Positions 25,801 to 37,704 of a DNA stretch of 64,000 bases are shown here, piece after piece (the stretch's first letter is position 1; the number at the start of each line of letters is the position of its first letter). Location of the stretch: NCBI GenBank assembly GCA_032622095.1, contig CP136068.1, positions 61,590,025 to 61,654,024 of the forward strand, in the 5' to 3' direction. Origin of the DNA: Siphonodentalium dalli (Eukaryota > Mollusca > Scaphopoda > Gadilida > Siphonodentaliidae). A program made the translations under genes and the position numbers. Below the pieces are notes generated by a model. The model did not search any database. It was given only the letters and a program-made list of their open reading frames with translations, and had not been told where the DNA came from.

Positions 25801-28160
25801 AGTGGACAGGGAGGAACTCATATAAGAGTGGACAGGCTGGAACTCATATAAGAGTGGACAGGGAGGATCTCAAATAAGAGTGGACAGGGAGGAACTCATA
25901 TAACAGTGGACAGGGAGGAACCCATATAAGAGTGGACAGGCAGGAACTCATTTAAGAGTGGGCAGGCAGGAACTCATATAAGAGTGGACAGGCAGGAACT
26001 CATATAGCAGTGTACAGGGAGGAACTCATAAGAGTTGACAGGGAGGAACTCATAGAAGAGTGGACAGGGAAGAACTCATATAAGAGTGGACATGCAGTAA
26101 TTCATATAAGAGTGGACAGGGAGGAACTCATATAAGAGTGGACAGGGAGGAACTCATAAGAGTGGACAGGGAGGAACTCATAAGAGTGGACATGGAGGAA
26201 CTCATAAGAATGGACAGGCAGGAACTCATATAAGAGTGGACAGGCTGGAACTCATATACGAGTGGACAGGCTGGAACTCATATACGAGTGGACAGGCAGC
26301 AACTCATATAATAGTGGACAGGGAGGAACTCATAAGAGAGGACAGGTAGGAACTAATATATGAGTGTACATGGAGGAACTAATATAAGAGTGGACAGGGA
26401 GGAACTAATATAAGAGTGGACAGGGAGGAACTAATATAAGAGTGGACAGGCCGGAACTCATAAGAGTGGACAGGCAGGAACTCATATAAGAGTGGACAGG
26501 GAGGAACTCATAAGACTGGACATGCAGGAACTCATAAGAGTGGACAGGCTGGAACTCATATACGAGTGGACAGGCAGCAACTCATATAAGAGTGGACAGG
26601 GAGGAACTCATATAAGAGAGGACAGGGAGGAATTAATATATGAGTGTACAGGGGGGAACTAATATAAGAGTGGGCAGGGAGGAACTAATATAAGAGTGGA
26701 CAGGGAGGAACTCATATAAGAGTGGACAGGGAGGAACTCATATAAGAGTGGACAGGCAGCAACTCATATAAGAGTGGACAGGCAGGAACTCATATAACAG
26801 TGTACGGGAGGAACTCATAAGAGTTGACATGGAGGAATTCATATAAGAGTGGACAGGGAAGAACTCATATAAGAGTGGACATGCAGGAATTCATATAAGA
26901 GTGACAGGCTGGGACTCATATAAGAGTGGACATGCAGGAACTCATATAAGAGTGGACAGGGAGGAACTCATATAAGAGTATACAGGTCCAACTCATATAA
27001 GAGTGGACAGGGAGGAACTCATAAAAGAGTGGACAGGGAGCAACTCATAAAATAGTGGACAGGGAGCAACTCATAAAAGAGTGGACAGGGAGCAACTCAT
27101 ATAAGAGTGGACAGGGAGCAACTCATATAAGAGTGGACACGCAGGAACTCATATAAGAGTGGACAGGGAGGAACTCATATAAGAGTGGACAGGGAGGAAC
27201 TCATATAAGAGTGGACAGGCAGGAACTCATATAAGAGTGGACAGGGAGGAACTCATATAAGAGTGGACAGACAGCATCTCGTATAAGAGTGGACAGACAG
27301 CATCTCGTATAAGAGTGGACATGGATGAACTCATATAATAGTGGCAGGCAGCAACTCATATAAGAGTGGACAGGGAGGAACTCATATAAGAGTGCACAGG
27401 CAGGAACTGATATAAGAGTGGACACTCAGCAACTCATATAAGAGTGGACAGGGAGGAACTCATATAAGAGTGTACAGACAGAAACTCATATAAGAGTGGA
27501 CATGGATGAACTCATATAATAGTGGCAGGCAGCAACTCATATAAGAGTGGACAAGGAGGAACTCATATAATAGTTGACAGTCAGCAACTCATAAGAGTGG
27601 ACAGGGAGGAACTCATATAAGAGTATACAGGTCCAACTCATATAAGAGTGGACAGGGAGGATCTCATATAAGAGAGGACAGGGAGAAACTAATATATGAG
27701 TGGACAGGGAGGAACTAATATAAGAGTGGGCAGGGAGGAACTAATATAAGAGTGGACAGGGAGGAACTTATATAAGAGTGGACAGGGAGGATCTCATATA
27801 AGAGAGGACAGGTAGGAACTAATATATGAGTGGACAGGGAGGAACTAATATAAGAGTGGGCAGGGAGGAACTAATATAAGAGTGGACAGGGAGGAACTTA
27901 TATAAGAGTGGACAGGCAGCAACTCATATAAGAGTGGACAGGCAGGAACTCATATAAGAGTGGACATGTAGGAACTCATATAAGAGTGGACAGGGAGGAA
28001 CTCATATAAGAGTGGACAGGGAAGAACTCATATAAGAGTGGACATGCAGGAATTCACACAAGAGTGGACAGGCTGGGACTCATATAATAGTGGACAGGCA
28101 GCAACTCATATAAGAGTGGACTGGGAGGAACTCATATAAGAGTGGAAAATGAGGAATTCA
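22900..28160 (+). repeat. Start of the type II modules
   Basis: From about 22.9 kb the order of units changes. The marker series is GACAGACAGCATCTCG, then GGATGAACTC, then GTGGCAGGCAGC, then a GTATACAGGTCC unit. It recurs near 23170, 24560 and 27260 here and many times later. A further module joins GTGGAAAATGAGG, CAGACTGG and CTCATATAATAG units. Near 27260-27315 one unit, CAGACAGCATCTCG, is doubled. Confidence 0.75.
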
Positions 28161-28163
28161 TAT

Positions 28164-28193
28164 AAGAGTGGAAAATATAAGAGTGGAAAATAT
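28164..28193 (+). repeat. 15-bp direct duplication at a module junction
   Basis: AAGAGTGGAAAATAT occurs twice back to back (28164-28178 and 28179-28193). It is followed by AAGAGTGACAGG. The 15-bp period is unlike the 26-bp unit. It sits exactly where a GTGGAAAATGAGG module switches to a type I block, so it marks a rejoined break. Confidence 0.85.
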
Positions 28194-28540
28194 AAGAGTG
28201 ACAGGCTGGGACTCATATAAGAGTGGACATGCAGGAACTCATATAAGAGTGGACAGGAAGGAACTCATATAAGAGTGGACAGGGAGGAACTCATATAAGA
28301 GTGGTCATGGAGAAACTCATATAAGAGTGGACAGGGAGGAACTCAAAAGAGTGGACTGGGAAGAACTCATATAAGAGTGGACAGGCAGGAACACATATAA
28401 GAGTGGTCAGGGAGGAACTCATATTTGAGTGGACAGGGAGAAACTCATAAAAGAATGGACAGGGAGCAACTCTTATAAGAGTGGACAAGGAGGAACTCAT
28501 ATAAGAGTGGACAGGCAGGAACTCATATAAGAGTGGACAG
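28194..28540 (+). repeat. Type I island inside type II modules
   Basis: This block of about 347 bp matches roughly 3237-3583, 25 kb away. It carries GTGGTCATGG and CTCAAAAGAG, the same combination found in the copy near 3.3 kb. The homologue near 8.8 kb has GTGGACATGG instead. One difference from the 3.3-kb copy is ACAGGAAGG near 28255. Type II modules flank it on both sides. Confidence 0.82.
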
Positions 28541-29566
28541 ACTGGATCTCATATAATAGTGGACAGGCAGCAACTCATATAAGAGTGGACAGGCAGGAAC
28601 TCATATAACAGTGTACAGGCAGGAACTCATAAGAGTTGACAGGGAGGAACTCATATAAGAGTGGACAGGGAAGAACTCATATAAGAGTGGACATGCAGGA
28701 ATTCATATAAGAGTGACAGGCTGGGACTCATATAAGAGTGGACATGCAGGAACTCATATAAGAGTGGACAGGGAGGAACTCATATAAGAGTATACAGGTC
28801 CAACTCATATAAGAGTGGACAGGGAGGAACTCATAAAAGAGTGGACAGGGAGCAACTCATAAAATAGTGGACAGGGAGCAACTCATAAAAGAGTGGACAG
28901 GGAGCAACTCATATAAGAGTGGACAGGGAGCAACTCATATAAGAGTGGACACGCAGGAACTCATATAAGAGTGGACAGGGAGGAACTCATATAAGAGTGG
29001 ACAGGGAGGAACTCATATAAGAGTGGACAGAGAGGAACTCATATAAGAGTGGACAGGCAGGAACTCATATAAGAGTGGACAGGGAGGAACTCATATAAGA
29101 GTGGACAGACAGCATCTCGTATAAGAGTGGACATGGATGAACTCATATAATAGTGGCAGGCAGCAACTCATATAAGAGTGGACAGGGAGGAACTCATATA
29201 AGAGTGGACAGGCAGGAACTCATATAAGAGTGGACACTCAGCAACTCATATAAGAGTGGACAGGGAGAAACTCATATAAGAGTATACAGGTCCAACTCAT
29301 ATAAGAGTGGACAGGGAGGATCTCATATAATAGAGGACTGGGAGGAACTAATATATGAGTGGACAGGGAGGAACTAATATAAGAGTGGGCAGGGAGGAAC
29401 TAATATAAGAGTGGACAGGGAGGAACTTATATAAGAGTCGACTGGCAGCAACTCATATAAGAGTGGACAGGCAGGAACTCATATAAGAGTGGACATGGAG
29501 GAACTCATATAAGAGTGGACAGGGAGGAACTCATATAAGAGTGGACAGGGAAGAACTCATATAAGA

Positions 29567-31350
29567 GTGGACATGCAGGAATTCACACAAGAGTGGACAG
29601 GCTGGGACTCATATAATAGTGGACAGGCAGCAACTCATATAAGAGTGGACTGGGAGGAACTCATATAAGAGTGGAAAATGAGGAATTCATATAAGAGTGG
29701 AAAATGAGGAACTCATATAAGAGTGGACAGACTGGAACTCATATAATAGTGGACAGGCAGCAACTCATATACGAGTGGACAATGAGGAACTCACAAGAGT
29801 GGACAGGGGGAAACTCATATACGAGTGGACAGGCAGCAACTCATATAAGAGTGGACAATGAGGGACTCATATAAGAGTGGACAATGAGGAACTCACTTAA
29901 GAGTGGACTGTGAGGAACTCATATAAGAGTGGACAGGGATGAACTCATATAAGAGTGGACAAGGAGGAATTCATATAAGAGTGGACAGGCAGGAACTCAT
30001 ATAAGAGTGGACAGGGAGGAACTCATATAAGAGTGGACAAGGATGAATTCATATAAGAGTGGACATGCAGCAACTCATATAAGAGTGGACAGTCAGCAAC
30101 TCATATAAGAGTGGACAGGGAGGAAATCATATAAGAGTATACAGGTCCAACTCATATAAGAGTGGACAGGGAGGAACTCATATAAGAGTGGACAGACAGC
30201 AACTCATATAAGAGTGGACATGGATGAACTCATATACTAGTGGCAGGCAGCAACTCATATACGAGTGGACAGGGAGGAACTCATATAAGAGTGGACAGGC
30301 AGGAACTCATATAAGAGTGGACAGGGAGAAACTCATTTAAGAGTGGACAGGGAGGAACTCATATAAGAGTGGACAGACATCAACTCATATAAGAGTGGAC
30401 ATGGATGAACTCATATAAGAGTGGCAGGCAGCAACTCATATAAGAGTGGACAGGGAGGAACTCATATAAGAGTGGACATGCAGGAACTCATATAAGAGTG
30501 GACAGTGGGAACTCATATAAGAGTGGACAGGGAGGAACTCATAAGAGTAGACAGGGGGGACCCATATAAGAGTGGACAGGCAGGAACTCATATAAGAGTG
30601 GACAGGGAGGAACTCATATAAGAGTGGACATGGAGAAACTCATATAGGAGTGGACAGGGAGGAACTCATATAAGAGTGGACTGGGAGGAACTCATATAAG
30701 AGTGGACTGGGAGGAACTCGTATAAGAGTGGACAGGCAGGAACACATATAAGAGTGGACAGGGAGCAACTCATATTAGAGTGGACAAGGAGCAACTCATA
30801 AAAGAGTGGACAGGGAGCAACTCATAAAAGAGTTAACAGGGAGCAACTCATAAAAGAGTGGACAGGGAGCAACTCATAAAAGATTGGACAGGGAGCAACT
30901 CATATAAGAGTGGACAGGGAGCAAATCATATAAGTGTGGACAGGCAGGAACTCATATAAGAGTGGACAGGCAGGAACTCATATAAGTGTGGACAGGGAGG
31001 AACTCAAAAGAGTGGACAGAGAGGAACTCATATAAGAGTGGACAGGCAGGAACTCATATAAGAGTGAACAGGGAGGAACTCATATACGAGTGGACAGGGA
31101 GGAACTCATATAAGAGTGGACATGCAGGAACTCATATTATAGTGGACATGGAGGAATTCATATAAGTTGGACAGGGAGGAACTCATATTAGAGTGGACAG
31201 GGAGGAACTTATAAGAGTGGACAGGGAGGAACTCATATAAGAGTGGACAGGGAGGAACTCAAAAGAGTGGACAGAGAGGAACTCATATAAGAGTGGACAG
31301 GCAGGAACTCATATAAGAGTGAACAGGGAGGAACTCATATACGAGTGGAC
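29567..31350 (+). repeat. About 2.35-2.42-kb duplication, copy A
   Basis: This matches 31912-33745. The unit GTGGACATGCAGG, followed by TTCACACAAG, begins at 29567 and 31912, an offset of 2,345. The GTTAACAGG unit at 30832 matches 33255, an offset of 2,423. The 78-bp increase equals exactly three units gained by copy B. Confidence 0.8.
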
Positions 31351-31911
31351 AGGGAGGAACTCACATAAGAGTGGACAGTCAGCAACTCATATAAGAGTGG
31401 ACAGGGAGGAACTCATATAAGAGTATACAGGTCAACTCATATAAGAGTGGACAGGGAGGAACTCATATAAGAGTGGACAGACAGCAACTCATATAAGAGT
31501 GGACATGGATGAACTCATATACTAGTGGCAGGCAGCAACTCATATACGAGTGGACAGGGAGGAACTCATATAAGAGTGGACAGGCAGGAACTCATATAAG
31601 AGTGGACAGGGAGAAACTCATATTAGAGTGGACAGGGAGGAACTCATAAGAGTGGACAGGGAGGAACTCATATAAGAGAGGACAGGGAGGAACTCATATA
31701 AGAGTGGACAGGCTGGAACTCATATAAGAGTGGACAGGGAGGATCTCAAATAAGAGTGGACAGGGAGGAACTCATATAACAGTGGACAGGGAAGAACTCA
31801 TATAAGAGTGGACATGCAGGAATTCATATAAGAGTGGACAGGCTGGGACTCATATAATAGTGGACAGACAACAACTCATATAAGAGTGGACTGGGAGGAA
31901 CTCATATAAGA

Positions 31912-33745
31912 GTGGACATGCAGGAATTCACACAAGAGTGGACAGGCTGGGACTCATATAATAGTGGACAGGCAGCAACTCATATAAGAGTGGACTGGGA
32001 GGAACTCATATAAGAGTGGAAAATGGGGAATTCATATAAGAGTGGAAAATGAGGAACTCATATAAGAGTGGACAGACTGGAACTCATATAATAGTGGACA
32101 GGCAGCAACTCATATACGAGTGGACAATGAGGAACTCACAAGAGTGGACAGGGGGGAACTCATATACGAGTGGACAGGCAGCAACTCATATAAGAGTGGA
32201 CAATGAGGGACTCATATAAGAGTGGACAATGAGGAACTCATATAAGAGTGGACTGTGAGGAACTCATATAAGAGTGGACAGGGATGAACTCGTATAAGAG
32301 TGGACAAGAAGGAATTCATATAAGAGTGGACAGGCAGGAACTCATATAAGAGTGGACAGGGGGGAACTCATATAAGAGTGGACAAGAAGGAATTCATATA
32401 AGAGTGGACAGGCAGGAACTCATATAAGAGTGGACAGGCAGGAACTCATATAAGAGTGGACAGGGAGGAACACATATAAGAGTGGACATGCAGCAACTCA
32501 TATAAGAGTGGACAGTCAGCAACTCATATAAGAGTGGACAGGGAGGAACTCATATAAGAGTATACAGGTCCAACTCATATAAGAGTGGACAGGGAGGAAC
32601 TCATATAAGAGTGGACAGACAGCAACTCATATAAGAGTGGACATGGATGAACTCATATACTAGTGGCAGGCAGCAACTCATATACGAGTGGACAGGGAGG
32701 AACTCATATAAGAGTGGACAGGCAGGAACTCATATAAGAGTGGACAGGGAGAAACTCATATAACAGTGGACAGGGAGGAACTCATATAAGAGTGGACAGA
32801 CATCAACTCATATAAGAGTGGACATGGATGAACTCATATACGAGTGGCAGGCAGCAACTCATATAAGAGTGGACAGGGAGGAACTCATATAAGTGTGGAC
32901 ATGCAGGAACTCATATAAGAGTGGACAGTGGGAACTCATATAAGAGTGGATAGGGAGGAACTCATAAGAGTAGACAGGGGGAACCCATATAAGAGTGGAC
33001 AGGCAGGAACTCATATAAGAGTGGACAGGGAGGAACTCATATAAGAGTGGACATGGAGAAACTCATATAGGAGTGGACAGGGAGGAACTCATATAAGAGT
33101 GGACTGGGAGGAACTCATATAAGAGTGGACTGGGAGGAACTCGTATAAGAGTGGACAGGCAGGAACACATATAAGAGTGGACAGGGAGCAACTCATATTA
33201 GAGTGGACAGGGAGCAACTCATAAAAGAGTGGACAGGGAGCAACTCATAAAAGAGTTAACAGGGAGCAACTCATAAAAGAGTGGACAGGGAGCAACTCAT
33301 AAAAGATTGGACAGGGAGCAACTCATATAAGAGTGGACAGGGAGCAAATCATATAAGTGTGGACAGGCAGGAACTCATATAAGAGTGGACAGGCAGGAAC
33401 TCATATAAGTGTGGACAGGGAGGAACTCAAAAGAGTGGACAGAGAGGAACTCATATAAGAGTGAACAGGGAGGAACTCATATACGAGTGGACAGGGAGGA
33501 ACTCATATAAGAGTGGGCATGCAGGAACTCATATTAGAGTGGACATGGAGGAATTCATATAAGTTGGACAGGGAGGAACTCATATTAGAGTGGACAGGGA
33601 GGAACTGATAAGAGTGGACAGGGAGGAACTCATATAAGAGTGGACAGGGAGGAACTCAAAAGAGTGGACAGAGAGGAACTCATATAAGAGTGGACAGGCA
33701 GGAACTCATATAAGAGTGAACAGGGAGGAACTCATATACGAGTGG
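31912..33745 (+). repeat. About 2.35-2.42-kb duplication, copy B
   Basis: This is the partner of 29567-31350. The extra three units lie between the CTCACAAGAG unit and the GTTAACAGG unit. Homology ends near 33745, where copy A has CTCACATAAG and copy B has GACATGGAGG and GGAAAGGGAGG units. Confidence 0.8.
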
Positions 33746-35571
33746 ACATGGAGGAACTCATATAAGAGTGGAAAGGGAGGAACTCATATAAGAGTGGACA
33801 GGGAGGAACTCATATAAGAGTGGACAGGGAGGAACTCATATTAGAGTGGACAGGGAGGAACTCATAAGAGTGGACAGGGAGGAACTCATATAAGAGTGGA
33901 CAGGGAGGAACTCATATAAGAGTGGACAGGCTGGAACTCATATAAGAGTGGACAGGGAGGATCTCAAATAAGAGTGGACAGGGAGGAACTCATATAACAG
34001 TGGACAGGGAAGAACTCATATAAGAGTGGACATGCAGGAATTCATATAAGAGTGGACAGGCTGGGACTCATATAATAGTGGACAGACAACAACTCATATA
34101 AGAGTGGACTGGGAGGAACTCATATAAGAGTGGAAAATGAGGAACTCATATAAGAGTGGATAGACTGGAACTCATATAATAGTGGACAATGAGGAACTCA
34201 TATAAGAGTGGACAATGAGGGACTCTTATAAGAGTGGACAATGAGGAACTCATATAAGAGTGGACAAGGAGGAACTCATATAAGAGTGGACAAGGAGGAA
34301 TTCATATAAGAGTGGACAGTCAGCAACTCATATAAGAGTGGACAGGGAGGAACTCATATAAGAGTGGACAGGCAGGAACTCATATAAGAGTGGACAGGGA
34401 GGAACTCATATAAGAGTGGACAGACAGCATCTCGTATAAGAGTGGACATGGATGAACTCATATAATAGTGGCAGGCAGCAACTCATATAAGAGTGGACAG
34501 GGAGGAACTCAAATAAGAGTGGACAGGCAGGAACTGATATAAGAGTGGACACTCAGCAACTCATATAAGAGTGGACAGGGAGGAACTCATATAAGAGTGT
34601 ACAGACAGAAACTCATGTAAGAGTGGACATGGATGAACTCATATAATAGTGGCAGGCAGCAACTCATATAAGAGTGGACAAGGAGGAACTCATATAATAG
34701 TTGACAGTCAGCAACTCATAAGAGTGGACAGGGAGGAACTCATATAAGAGTATACAGGTCCAACTCATATAAGAGTGGACAGGGAGGATCTCATATAAGA
34801 GAGGACAGGGAGGAACTAATATATGAGTGGACAGGGAGGAACTAATATAAGAGTGGGCAGGGAGGAACTAATATAAGAGTGGACAGGGAGGACATATATA
34901 TAAGAGTGGACAGGCAGCAACTCATATAAGAGTGGACAGGCAGGAACTCATATAAGAGTGGACAGGGAGGAACTCATATAAGAGTGGACAGGGAGGAACT
35001 CATATAAGAGTGGACAGGGAAGAACTCATATAAGAGTGGACATGCAGGAATTCACACAAGAGTGGACAGGCTGGGACTCATATAATAGTGGACAGGCAGC
35101 AACTCATATAAGAGTGGACTGGGAGGAACTCATATAAGAGTGGAAAATGAGGAATTCATATAAGAGTGGAAAATGAGGAACTCATATAAGAGTGGACAGA
35201 CTGGAACTCATATAAGAGTGGACAGGCAGCAACTCATATAAGAGTGGACAGGCAGGAACTCATATAACAGTGTACAGGGAGGAACTCATAAGAGTTGACA
35301 GGGAGGAACTCATATAAGAGTGGACAGGGAAGAACTCATATAAGAGTGGACATGCAGAAATTCATATAAGAGTGACAGGCTGGGACTCATATAAGAGTGG
35401 ACATGCAGGAACTCATATAAGAGTGGACAGGGAGGAACTCATATAAGAGTATACAGGTCCAACTCATATAAGAGTGGACAGGGAGGAACTCATAAAAGAG
35501 TGGACAGGGAGCAACTCATAAAATAGTGGACAGGGAGCAACTCATAAAAGAGTGGACAGGGAGCAACTCAT

Positions 35572-35587
35572 ATAATAATAATAAATA
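35572..35587 (-). repeat. TTA/ATT microsatellite tail of the retrotransposon
   Basis: About four TTA-type triplets end the element on the minus strand, in place of a poly(A) tail. This is the usual CR1/L2 terminus. The last bases overlap the CATATA of the satellite unit, so the junction cannot be placed to the single base. Confidence 0.85.
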
Positions 35588-35721
35588 GTTTTTATATAGC
35601 GCTTTATCCCATATGGCCCAGAGCGCTTACATTCCTACTAGTACCCTGCCCTCTATCACACGTGAAATACATACATCTATACACACCACATACCTATAGA
35701 TATACACATACATCAAAATAA
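35575..35721 (-). other. Retrotransposon 3' UTR with CR1/L2-type end
   Basis: This is about 147 bp of non-coding element sequence after the ORF2 stop. Its last part, on the minus strand, has GTAAGCGCTCTGGG, then GGGATAAAGCGC, then GCGCTATATAAA, then the TTA-rich tail. Two AGCGCT hexamers flank this region. In CR1/L2 elements the 3' end is the part recognised by the element's own reverse transcriptase, and it is often borrowed by SINEs. That role is known for the family and is not shown here. Confidence 0.85.
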
Positions 35722-37704
35722 TTAAACAACATCTGAGGTAACTTCCCCATAGTGGGCACAGAATAATTCACTCTTTAACAAAGTTTTGAATTCGGTCAGA
35801 GAGTTTGCAAATCTTGTGTCGTGTCTCAGTGAGTTCCAAACATTTGGCGCATACGAATCAAATGCTCTATCGCCATAAGTTTTTAAATTTTTTGATGGAA
35901 TATCCATTAGAGCTTGTGCCTTTGACCTCAGATTCGTAGGTGGAACATACATACTTAAAAGTTTATCAAAATATTGAGGCAATACAGGAAGAATACTTGA
36001 ACTAGATTCTGATTTTTTATAACAGAATGACGCACACTTGTAGTCTATGCGTGCACGAATAGGAAGGTAGTGTAGTTCTTGTAGCAATGGTGTTACATGT
36101 GAAAATTTTGGTTTGCGGGAAACAATCCTTGCAGCAACATTAATTACTTTCTGCAATTTATCCAAGTGTTCAGTTGTGATGCCGGCGAGAATTGCATTAC
36201 AATAGTCTAGTTTTGAAAAGACAAATGAAGAAACAAGGGTCTGTGAGCATGTCTGTGTTAAATATGGCCGTAACTGCGAGATGCGACGAAGCTCCATAAA
36301 CATGGATTTGCACATTGAGTTGACCCGTAAGTTCATGGATAGTGTGTTATCCAAAACAACACCTAGAATTTTGACAGACGATGATAACTGAATATCTGAA
36401 TCACCTATTTTAATATGGTGAACATCAGTGTGTTTGATGCGGTAATCGGTTCCACATAACATCAACTCCGTTTTTTCCTCGTTTAACTTAAGTTTATTAA
36501 TTTCCATCCACGATTTTACATCAGTTATACAGTCCTGTATTTGTTTCAAGTTTTCAATTATGTCACAAGGCGGGAAAGAAAGGTACATTTGAATATCGTC
36601 AGCATACATGTGGTAACGAACACCATTGGATCTAATTACATCACCGAGCGGCTTGACGTACATCGAATATAAAACAGGTCCTAAAACTGATCCTTGCGGG
36701 ACTCCGAAGTGAAGCAATTTAGGTTTCGAGAACGTGTCGCCAATCTGTACTTTTTGTGTACGATCAGTCAGATACGATTGGAACCAATCGATAACAGTTT
36801 CCGATAAACCAAATGTGGAAGAGAGCCGCTTAATAAGGATGGAATGATCAATTGTGTCGAACGCGGCGGACAAATCCAGACAGGCAACAATTGTTACAAG
36901 GCCTTCATCTGCTGCATTGAGGAGATCACTTGTGATGCATATTAAGGCCGTTTCTGTGCTATGATTTTTTCTGTATGCAGACTGGAATGGCTCATTGAGT
37001 TTGTTGTTATCCAAGTGATCACGAAGTTGATACAACACGACACGTTCTAACATTTTAGAGATGAATTGCAAGTTTGAAACGGGTCTGTAATTTCTTAAAT
37101 TGTTCCGGTCCAATCTTGGCTTCTTCAGGAGTGGTTTAACAATTGCATGCTTAAAAATGTCAGGAAAAACGCCATGTCTTAAAGATGAATTAAATATAGA
37201 TGTTATTGCTGATGCCAGCACTTCCCTGTGTTCCCGGATCAACTGAGTTGGCATAGGGTCGCTGGCACAGGATTTCGGTGGCAGTTTTGCGATAAGGGAT
37301 TTTACTTCCTCTTGTGTTACAGGGCAAAAATTGTTTAGTTTATTCCCGGTAAATTCAGCAAACTCAGCATCAATATTTGTTTCTATGCGATATCTTATAC
37401 GCACCACTTTATCATCAAAGAATTGCGCAAACACATTTGGTAAGTCAGCAGTATCGTGGTTATTTGGTAGTACAGTTGATTTGGACTTGCCGAGCATAGA
37501 GTTGGTGAAATTAAACAACATTTTCATTGATTTACACTGTGTTATAGAGTCATTATAGAAACAAATTTTTGCATCTTTAATTAAGTTGCACACATGTTTA
37601 CTACTATCCATGAATATTTCTCGGTGGACAGTCAAATTAGATGATCTCCACTTGCGTTCGGCTTTTCTTCTTGCGCGCTTAGATTCAATAATTTCCTTCG
37701 TCAT
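35722..37704 (-). CDS. Reverse transcriptase of CR1/L2-type retrotransposon (partial ORF2, 660 codons from first Met)
   Basis: This encodes the polymerase that copies element RNA into DNA at a nicked target. Residues 1-110 are the basic linker after the endonuclease (KRARRKAERKWR at 9-20). The reverse transcriptase follows: NYRPVSNL at 205-212; motif A LDLSAAFDTIDH at 276-287, with catalytic Asp277; GVPQGSVLGP at 334-343; and the YADD box at 367-370, with Asp369 and Asp370. The C-terminal region has KLDYCNAIL at 498-506, LHYLPIRARI at 544-553 and APNVWNSL at 619-626, all usual for CR1/L2 ORF2. The frame has no stop or frameshift and ends in TAA at 35722-35724. The Met at 37704 is internal to a conserved PWMT motif and is not the native start. 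The frame stays open upstream into the truncation point. All catalytic residues are present, which suggests a young insertion, but without the endonuclease the copy should not be autonomous. Confidence 0.95.
   Translation of the reverse strand: MTKEIIESKRARRKAERKWRSSNLTVHREIFMDSSKHVCNLIKDAKICFYNDSITQCKSMKMLFNFTNSMLGKSKSTVLPNNHDTADLPNVFAQFFDDKVVRIRYRIETNIDAEFAEFTGNKLNNFCPVTQEEVKSLIAKLPPKSCASDPMPTQLIREHREVLASAITSIFNSSLRHGVFPDIFKHAIVKPLLKKPRLDRNNLRNYRPVSNLQFISKMLERVVLYQLRDHLDNNKLNEPFQSAYRKNHSTETALICITSDLLNAADEGLVTIVACLDLSAAFDTIDHSILIKRLSSTFGLSETVIDWFQSYLTDRTQKVQIGDTFSKPKLLHFGVPQGSVLGPVLYSMYVKPLGDVIRSNGVRYHMYADDIQMYLSFPPCDIIENLKQIQDCITDVKSWMEINKLKLNEEKTELMLCGTDYRIKHTDVHHIKIGDSDIQLSSSVKILGVVLDNTLSMNLRVNSMCKSMFMELRRISQLRPYLTQTCSQTLVSSFVFSKLDYCNAILAGITTEHLDKLQKVINVAARIVSRKPKFSHVTPLLQELHYLPIRARIDYKCASFCYKKSESSSSILPVLPQYFDKLLSMYVPPTNLRSKAQALMDIPSKNLKTYGDRAFDSYAPNVWNSLRHDTRFANSLTEFKTLLKSELFCAHYGEVTSDVV

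Larger units (their letters stand above)
1..35574 (+). repeat. 26-bp satellite array, left arm
   Basis: This whole stretch is a tandem repeat of a 26-bp unit; an exact consensus copy is at 1327-1352. Each unit has a steady core, AGAGTGGACA, and a steady ACTC. These are separated by two variable spots. One reads CATATAAG, CATAAG, CATAAAAG, CATATTAG or CATATACG. The other reads GGGAGGA, GGCAGGA, GGGAGCA, GACAGCA, TGGATGA, TGCAGGA or GTCAGCA. Common length variants are 24 bp (CATAAG form) and 25 bp (GTGGCAGG and GTATACAGGTCC forms). The consensus strand is 19/26 purine, has 9 G against 3 C, and contains no CpG. All units read in one orientation. No gene is visible in this arm. The array continues beyond position 1. 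A structural or heterochromatic role is usual for such DNA, but nothing here shows it. Confidence 0.98.

Noticed and set aside
1-35574. CRISPR array
   Set aside because: The 26-bp repeats are directly adjacent, with no unique spacers between them, there are no cas genes, and the retrotransposon shows the genome is animal.
37331-37558. 75-codon frame on the plus strand inside the retrotransposon
   Set aside because: It lies antisense to the reverse transcriptase frame, whose conserved motifs establish the true strand.
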